From Rugamonas rivuli (GTDB lineage Bacteria; Pseudomonadota; Gammaproteobacteria; Burkholderiales; Burkholderiaceae_D), in assembly GCF_009380165.1 (NCBI RefSeq), contig NZ_WHUF01000001.1, forward strand, positions 558,001-622,000: a stretch of DNA of 64,000 nt. The letters are read 5' to 3'. The position numbers were made by a program, and so were the translations under genes. Positions 58,640-64,000 of the stretch are shown piece by piece. The notes below the pieces were generated by a model. The model saw nothing but the letters and a program-made list of their open reading frames with translations, ran no database searches and was not told the DNA's origin. The stretch's first letter is position 1, and every line of letters starts with the position of its first letter.

Positions 58640-60448
58640 CTACAAGACCGTTTCGATACCGTGGAAGTTCTCGTAGAAATCGGTAGCGAAACGCTGGCCC
58701 GGCGCCGGTTCGAAATGGCTTTCCAGCCAGGTGCCGATGCGGGCGGCCTGCGCCGCGTCGCCTTCCCATACCAGGTTGCCGATCTTGCGTTGCGGCGCCG
58801 GCACCACCGTGAACGACAGCTGCCGGTGGCCGCGCCGCACCTCCAGCGTCACCGGCTCCGTATGGCCGGCGGCCCAGGACAAAGCCGCCTGCGTGTACGG
58901 GAAGCCATTGACGGCGATGATGACATCGCCCGCCGCCAGTCCGCTGGCGCCCGCCGGCGTGTCGTCCAACACGTTGTAGATGGCCGGCGCGTTCTGGTTC
59001 AGGAACATGATGCCCAGCTGCCGCACCGTGGTGTGCTGCAGGGTGAACCCCAGCTGCGGGAGCAGCGTATCCGTCGTCAAGCCCGCCGGATGGCAGACCG
59101 CCGCCTCGATCAACTTGCCCAGGCCATCGCGCTGGCCATTGAAGTAGCTGATCACGTCGGCGTTGGTGTAGCCCTCGTATTGCGGGCCTCCGCTGAGGTA
59201 CTCGTCGAAGAAGCCGCGGAAGGTGCTGTCCAGCGTCTGCTGGCGTGGCCCCAGGCGCAGCGTGGCGTCGATGTCGAAGGCGATCAGCATGCCCTTGTCG
59301 TAGTAGTCGATGCAGCTTGCGGTCCGACCCGGGAATTTCGGGCTGTGATTGAGGTAGGTCGCCAGCGACGAATCCGCAGCGCTCACGCGCTCATACGCCG
59401 GCACGGCGCGCAGGTGTTCCAGATAGCCGACCACGCAGCTGAAGAACTGCTCGGGGCTGTAGACGCCGGCCCTGGCGCAGGACAGGAACTCGTAGTAGCG
59501 CGTAAAGCCTTCGGCCATCCACAGCCCTTCGCTGAAGCTGCCGCAGGTCAGCGCATGCTCCAGCTGCATGAGGGGAGCAGGGCGCAGGCGCCGCACATTC
59601 CAGGCGTGGAACAGCTCATGGGCGCAGACGCGCACGCCGATGGCATTCTGGTCCGGGTCGACGAAGACGTCCGGCCCCAGCCCGCACATGGTGCTGGTCA
59701 GGTGCTCCAGTCCCCACTCGTTGTCCGGATTGAGGCTCAGCACAAAGGTGTAGTCCTCGAAGGGGAAGCCGCCAAACATGCGCCCGAAACCCGCCGACAC
59801 CTTGGCGACCCGGTCAACGAAGGCATCTACGCTTTCCTCCATGCCGACACCGCCGTCGACAAAGGCAAAGTAGAACGGCGTGCCCTGGACGTTGCGCTCC
59901 AACAGGCGATAGCGGCCCATCACCACCGGCGTGTCGAGCAGGATTTCGTAGCTGGGATAGCGCCAGCTGTGGGCGTCCAGCTGCACCGCGCCGGATGGAT
60001 GGTGGATCGTCCCTAGCCAGGCCTGGGGAAGCTCGTAACTGACGGTGCAGGTGCCGGTGTGGTTGGCGTTGTGCAGATAGCGCGCGCCCATCAGCACCGC
60101 GTAGTCGCTATCGAGGATGCCGGACTGCTCGCCGATTTCAGGCGCATAGGCCGTGGCGCGGTAGCTGACGCTGACGTCGCCCTCGCAGCCGTCGACCACG
60201 AAGGCTTGCCAGCCGTCGCGCCGTACGGCCAGCGGCTTGCCGCTGGCGGTGTCGTGGGCCCGCAGTTCGAACAGGTCGCGCGCCAGCGGCGCGAAGCTGT
60301 AGTCGCCCGGCACCCAGGTGGGGATTTCCAGGCGCATGGCGCCGTGGGCGAAGTCGCCGTTCAGGCGCATATGCACCGTGAGCTCATGGCGTTCGGGGTG
60401 GACGGCGACCTGGTAGTGCACGTTCGGTGGTGTGATTTGCTTAACCAT
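58640..60448 (-). CDS. M61 family glycyl aminopeptidase with PDZ domain
   Basis: 602 residues. The zinc motif HExxH is HELFH at 277-281, followed by the third-ligand-type Glu313 in GLWMAEGFTRYYE. A PDZ domain lies near 490-560 (DTPAGASGLAAGDVIIAVNG). The N-terminal beta-rich domain (HYQVAVHPERHELTVHMRL) matches the M61 family. No signal peptide is seen, so a cytoplasmic aminopeptidase releasing N-terminal Gly/Ala is likely. It follows the amine-oxidase gene by 13 bp and may be co-transcribed with it, giving a link between peptide breakdown and amino acid oxidation. Confidence 0.92.
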   Translation of the reverse strand: MVKQITPPNVHYQVAVHPERHELTVHMRLNGDFAHGAMRLEIPTWVPGDYSFAPLARDLFELRAHDTASGKPLAVRRDGWQAFVVDGCEGDVSVSYRATAYAPEIGEQSGILDSDYAVLMGARYLHNANHTGTCTVSYELPQAWLGTIHHPSGAVQLDAHSWRYPSYEILLDTPVVMGRYRLLERNVQGTPFYFAFVDGGVGMEESVDAFVDRVAKVSAGFGRMFGGFPFEDYTFVLSLNPDNEWGLEHLTSTMCGLGPDVFVDPDQNAIGVRVCAHELFHAWNVRRLRPAPLMQLEHALTCGSFSEGLWMAEGFTRYYEFLSCARAGVYSPEQFFSCVVGYLEHLRAVPAYERVSAADSSLATYLNHSPKFPGRTASCIDYYDKGMLIAFDIDATLRLGPRQQTLDSTFRGFFDEYLSGGPQYEGYTNADVISYFNGQRDGLGKLIEAAVCHPAGLTTDTLLPQLGFTLQHTTVRQLGIMFLNQNAPAIYNVLDDTPAGASGLAAGDVIIAVNGFPYTQAALSWAAGHTEPVTLEVRRGHRQLSFTVVPAPQRKIGNLVWEGDAAQAARIGTWLESHFEPAPGQRFATDFYENFHGIETVL

Positions 60449-60461
60449 GATGGATTCCCGA

Positions 60462-62153
60462 TCAAAGTATGGTGGGCGGTATCGCCGTGAACATCAGCGG
60501 CTGGGCTTTGGCGGCGGGCGTCGGCTCGATCTCCAGCGCCACGCGGATGCCGGATTCGATTGCGCCTTCGATCCAGGCGTGGCGCAGCGTGGTCCAGTCG
60601 CCGGCAAAATGCAGATTGCCGACCGGTGGCGCGACATCGGCTTGCAGCTCGCTGAGCTGGCCGGGCGCGAACATCGCCGCTTCGCCCATCGCCAGCGGGC
60701 TTTCGTCCCAGTTGACGGAGTGGCCGGCGATGAAGTGCTTGCGCACGTAGTCGCCGTGCACCTGCGCCACGCCGTCCAGCGCGAACTGGATGCGCTGGGC
60801 GTTGTTGAGCGAACCCCAGCCGCGCGCCTCGGTTTCCCAGGTGTAGCTGGCCAACAGCACGCCGGCCGCTTCGCCGAAACCGTGGCTGGGGTAGTAGATG
60901 GTGCGGTTGGCCAGGTCGGTCAGCGAGCCGCCGCCCCAGATGTTGTCGCGGGTTTCCCAGAAGCGCTCGTCAAAGCTCATCAGGACTTTGGAGGCGGAGT
61001 CGTAGTACAGCTCACGTATCATCTTGCGCTTGCTATGCGGCAGCATGGGGCTGAAGTCCACCGTGCGCAGACAGGGCGTGGGCACGGTCAGGATCACGTG
61101 GTCGGCGCTGATGCGCGCGGGTTGCCCCGACACGGCCAGCTCCGCGCCCAGCGTCATCGTGCCGTCCCATTTGGCGTCGTAGGGTTGGAAGGCCAGGTGC
61201 GCGCGCTCGCCGCTGTCGGACCATTCCACGCCTTTCAGCCACTGGTTGAAGCACACCTGCACGCCGGCGGCCTTGAGCGGCGCTATCCAGGCGCGCACCA
61301 GATTGTCGGTGCCGTTGGTGATCTCCCAGTACATATTGTCGGAGTTAATCAGCGACATTTCGATCAGGTTCTGCACGAAGGACAGCGCGCGCCGGCTTTC
61401 CAGGTTCTGCATCACTTCGACGAACTCCACGCCCTCCGTCGACAGCAGCGAGTACTTGCGCAGGAAGCCGTTGATCGAATAGCTGTCGTAGCGGGCGATC
61501 GCTTCCGGCCAGTTGTCGCGCGGCGCGGCGTTGACGAAGTCCTTGACGAAGTCGGTCACGCTGGCCAGCAGCGCGGGGCCGTTCATGCGCTGCTGCGCTT
61601 CCGGCAGGTTGGTCAGGTCGTAGCCCAGCGCCTTGGCCGGATATTCCTGGTGCAGGTAGTCGCCGGTGCGCAGCTTGATGCCGTTCACATAGGTCCACGA
61701 CTGGTAGGCCTTGGCCGGCGGCGTGGCGATGGCGCTGCCGCACAACACCGCGTGCTGGTCCTGCGGCTTGATGGTGTCGCGCTGCACGTCCACCTGGTAG
61801 AAGAAGTTGACCGGCACCGAGTACTTGCAGATGTAGGTGCGCAGCAGATGGTGGATCTGCAGCGGCAACCGCATCGGCCCGGCCTCGCCGTACAGATCCT
61901 GGCGGCCGAAGTAGCGTTCGCCCCTCAGCGTCAGGATGCGGCCGCCGATGCGGCTGTCGCCTTCGAAGATCGTCACTTCGTGGCCGGCTTCCGCCAGCAG
62001 CTGCGCCGACACCAGGCCGGCCATGCCGGCGCCGACGATGGCGATTTTCTTCGGCTGTTTGGTCTTGGGCAGGCCGTTCTTGATGATGGCCAGGTATTCG
62101 ATAATGACAGGATCGTCCTGCTCCGCCAGCAGGTCCTGGATGCTCTTGCTCAT
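60462..62153 (-). CDS. Flavin L-amino acid oxidase/monooxygenase (TMO/LAAO-like)
   Basis: 563 residues. FAD-binding IVGAGMAGLVSAQLLAEAGH at 39-58, then EGDSRIGGRILTL; substrate-side DLYGEAGPMRLP, YDSASKVLMSFDERFWE, and GVLLASYTWETEARGW; and the closing FAGDWTTLRHAWIEGAIESG. These line up with tryptophan 2-monooxygenase (IaaM) and bacterial L-amino-acid oxidases. It would make a 2-keto acid (or an amide) from an aromatic or other L-amino acid. The ThDP decarboxylase gene 18 bp upstream on the same strand could take the keto acid to an aldehyde. Substrate not determined. Confidence 0.82.
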   Translation of the reverse strand: MSKSIQDLLAEQDDPVIIEYLAIIKNGLPKTKQPKKIAIVGAGMAGLVSAQLLAEAGHEVTIFEGDSRIGGRILTLRGERYFGRQDLYGEAGPMRLPLQIHHLLRTYICKYSVPVNFFYQVDVQRDTIKPQDQHAVLCGSAIATPPAKAYQSWTYVNGIKLRTGDYLHQEYPAKALGYDLTNLPEAQQRMNGPALLASVTDFVKDFVNAAPRDNWPEAIARYDSYSINGFLRKYSLLSTEGVEFVEVMQNLESRRALSFVQNLIEMSLINSDNMYWEITNGTDNLVRAWIAPLKAAGVQVCFNQWLKGVEWSDSGERAHLAFQPYDAKWDGTMTLGAELAVSGQPARISADHVILTVPTPCLRTVDFSPMLPHSKRKMIRELYYDSASKVLMSFDERFWETRDNIWGGGSLTDLANRTIYYPSHGFGEAAGVLLASYTWETEARGWGSLNNAQRIQFALDGVAQVHGDYVRKHFIAGHSVNWDESPLAMGEAAMFAPGQLSELQADVAPPVGNLHFAGDWTTLRHAWIEGAIESGIRVALEIEPTPAAKAQPLMFTAIPPTIL

Positions 62154-62171
62154 GGATGGCGTCCTTTCAGT

Positions 62172-64000
62172 TCAAACGATGGCGTGTGGAGAGTCGGGGG
62201 CGTCGCCACCGAGTTTCCAGCGCGTGTTGCTGGGCAGGTCTTTGCAGACGTTGCGCACCGCCACCAGCGTGAACGTGGAGCGCGGCGCCGGCTGCGTGCC
62301 GTCGTCGAAGGTGCAGCAGCCGGTGGCGCATGCGCCGCCCGCTTGCGGCGGCGGAGGCGAGCCGGCCTTGATCTTGCCGATCACTTCCGCCAGTTCGGCG
62401 TTGCTGGTCACTTCGTAGCCGACGCCGCCGAAGCCCTTGGCCAGGGCCACCCAGTCCCACAGCGCGGTCTGCGGCACCCGCGTCAATGCCGCGAAGGCCG
62501 GCGCCTGCGGGCTGCTGCTGAAGGCTTGGGGGTTGATCAGGAATTGCTCGATCGCGAACACACCGTTGGCCATCACGAACACCACATTGTCGAGCCCCAT
62601 TTCGGCCAGCGTGCCGATGGCGTTGCAGCTTTCGGCAAAGGCGCCGTCGCCGGAGACGGAAATCACGCGGCGCTTGCTGCCGTTGGCCTGCAGCGCCAGC
62701 TTGACGCCGCAGCTGGCAGCCGGCGAGTAGCCGATCGCCCCCCACGCCAGCTGGGCGATATAGCCGTTCTGCGGCGACTTGATGTTGTTCAGGTTGTAGA
62801 AGGTCAGGCCGGTGTCGGCCAGCACGACCGGAGCTTCGCCGTTCTCGTCGTTGCCGAAGGTGTTCAGATAGCCATGGTGCAGCAGCGATTTGAAGCTGTC
62901 CCAGGTGATCTGGGCGTCGGGCGCGTAGGTGGACGGCACGGGAATATCCCACACCGGGCCTTCGATGCCGGGGAAGGGCGCGGCCGGCAGCTTGCCCTGG
63001 GCCTGCTGGAGCGCTTGCTGGATCGGCAGCAGCGATGGGTAGGCGGCGCACAGCCGCTGCATGGTCGCGCCGCCGGGATTGGCGATGACGTCGTTGAGCG
63101 CGAGAATGAAGGAGCCGAGGGCAACGTCACCCCAGTACAGGCCGCCCGCCTGGCCGCCATGCAGGCGTGCCGCGCCCATGCGCACTTCGATGGCCGCGCT
63201 CATCGGCAACTTGGGCGGCATGGCCGGGTCGTAGTCGGTGTTGGCCAGGCCGGAGAAGTTGAAGTCGGTCTCCTGCACGCCCAGGCTGAGGATCAGGTCG
63301 GCGCCGCGCACCAGGTTCTGCACATTGGCCTGGGAATTCTTGCCGTTGTAGGTGCCGGCGAAGTAGGGCGCGTCGTATTCGCTGAGGATGCCTTTGCCCA
63401 GCAGGCTGGACAGATATGGCGCCTGCAGCGTCTTGAGCAGGTCGGCAAATGCGGTCTGCTGGCCGAAGCGGGCGATTTCCACGCCGCCCAGCACCACCAG
63501 CCGCTTGGCCTTCAGCAGCACAGGCAGGGTCGCGGCGACGGCTTCGTCCAGCGATATCTGCGGCAGCGGCACGGGCGACTTGAGCAGCTTGGGACGCGTC
63601 GCCACGGAGGGCACCGGCAGCAATTCCATCTGGTTGCCGATCTCGATGTAGACCGGCTTGGAGTCGGTGATGCAGGCGGTCAGGGCGGCATCGATCAGGT
63701 CGGGAGCATAGGCGGGATTGTCGATGCGCACGGCCATGCGCGTGACTTCGCGCAGCACGCGCAGGTCGGTGAAGGCGCCGTCGAACATGTGATGCCACAG
63801 CACCCCCTGGTCGCGCTGCGAGTTGAACTGGGCGGCCGACGGCGAACCGTTGATCAGCACCATGGACACGTTTTCGACGAAGGCGCCGGCCACCGCCTGC
63901 ACGGCGTTCAGCGCGCCGACGCCGTAGGTGGTGGCGACGCAGCCCACCGAGCCGGGCGTGGCGCGGCCGCAGCCGTCGGCGGCGTAGGTGGCGCACATTT
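62172..64000 (-). CDS. ThDP-dependent 2-keto acid decarboxylase, PDC/IPDC-like (N-terminus off the right edge)
   Basis: At least 608 codons are visible; the start is beyond the window. The visible N-terminal part, CATYAADGCGRATPGSVGCVATTYGVGALNAVQAVAGAF, aligns with the PYR domain just after the catalytic Glu, which is missing. The ThDP-binding motif is SGDGAFAESCNAIGTLAEMG with VMANGVFAIEQ, roughly 62545-62655. It is closest to pyruvate/indolepyruvate decarboxylases. Near its end (about 62275-62360) an odd insertion carries a Pro run and GGACATGCCTFDDG, with three Cys; this is not usual for the family. It heads an operon with an L-amino acid oxidase and an M61 peptidase, so it probably decarboxylates an oxidised amino acid. 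Confidence 0.8.
   Translation of the reverse strand, partial: MCATYAADGCGRATPGSVGCVATTYGVGALNAVQAVAGAFVENVSMVLINGSPSAAQFNSQRDQGVLWHHMFDGAFTDLRVLREVTRMAVRIDNPAYAPDLIDAALTACITDSKPVYIEIGNQMELLPVPSVATRPKLLKSPVPLPQISLDEAVAATLPVLLKAKRLVVLGGVEIARFGQQTAFADLLKTLQAPYLSSLLGKGILSEYDAPYFAGTYNGKNSQANVQNLVRGADLILSLGVQETDFNFSGLANTDYDPAMPPKLPMSAAIEVRMGAARLHGGQAGGLYWGDVALGSFILALNDVIANPGGATMQRLCAAYPSLLPIQQALQQAQGKLPAAPFPGIEGPVWDIPVPSTYAPDAQITWDSFKSLLHHGYLNTFGNDENGEAPVVLADTGLTFYNLNNIKSPQNGYIAQLAWGAIGYSPAASCGVKLALQANGSKRRVISVSGDGAFAESCNAIGTLAEMGLDNVVFVMANGVFAIEQFLINPQAFSSSPQAPAFAALTRVPQTALWDWVALAKGFGGVGYEVTSNAELAEVIGKIKAGSPPPPQAGGACATGCCTFDDGTQPAPRSTFTLVAVRNVCKDLPSNTRWKLGGDAPDSPHAIV

Overview
This is a high-GC, densely packed, purely chromosomal-looking window. 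I saw no tRNA, rRNA, insertion sequence, integrase or CRISPR array. The combination of an XrtA/PEP-CTERM exopolysaccharide protein (PrsT), an Anbu proteasome-homologue operon, a PrkA-DUF444-SpoVR operon, a short-chain-acyl XRE regulator beside a valine operon, and four TonB-dependent receptors or siderophore genes fits a soil or water Betaproteobacterium, most likely of the Oxalobacteraceae (Massilia/Duganella-like). That placement is an inference from gene content, not from a marker gene.

Layout. (1) 1-6995: the end of an exopolysaccharide locus, with a polymerase/ligase-like membrane protein cut by the left edge, prsT, and the divergent pair tviB-tviC that makes UDP-GalNAcA-type sugars. (2) 6952-11420: the stress operon prkA-DUF444-spoVR on the minus strand. 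(3) 11526-13526: a LysR regulator, a small lipoprotein with a good terminator, and a 562-bp non-coding gap with several palindromes. (4) 13527-18162: the Anbu operon (ATP-grasp, alpha-E, transglutaminase-like, Anbu) with an Hpt phosphotransfer protein downstream. (5) 18238-21563: a periplasmic binding protein behind a 10-bp perfect inverted repeat, a PRC-barrel protein, and a membrane-bound diguanylate cyclase. (6) 21615-28583: an XRE/short-chain-acyl regulator divergent from a complete distal valine-degradation operon (mmsA, acyl-CoA dehydrogenase, enoyl-CoA hydratase, hydroxyisobutyryl-CoA hydrolase, mmsB), with repeated TTCGCAA/GCAAA motifs between them. (7) 28587-37028: D-amino-acid dehydrogenase, serine hydrolase, murQ, LysR, a TonB receptor and a Tat-signal LD-carboxypeptidase. 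Together these look like a locus for capturing and consuming peptidoglycan fragments. (8) 37104-41826: a DUF455 ferritin-like protein, then paoABC (periplasmic molybdenum aldehyde oxidoreductase). (9) 41823-44990: a TonB receptor and solute-binding protein pair. (10) 45109-56572: a Fur-boxed hydroxamate siderophore operon (MbtH, a single-module NRPS, siderophore receptor, acetyltransferase, ornithine/lysine N-monooxygenase, MATE exporter, PepSY reductase). (11) 56534-58608: an AraC regulator divergent from an FAD monooxygenase. (12) 58640-64000: an operon of a ThDP 2-keto-acid decarboxylase (cut by the right edge), an L-amino-acid oxidase and an M61 aminopeptidase.

The two most promising unexplained systems are the siderophore operon and the putative muropeptide-scavenging locus. 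The siderophore NRPS has EntF-like architecture, but its condensation motif has lost the catalytic second histidine and its adenylation pocket is unusual. The scavenging locus pairs peptidoglycan-catabolic enzymes with a TonB receptor of unknown substrate. All calls rest on reading motifs and context by eye; no database search was possible.
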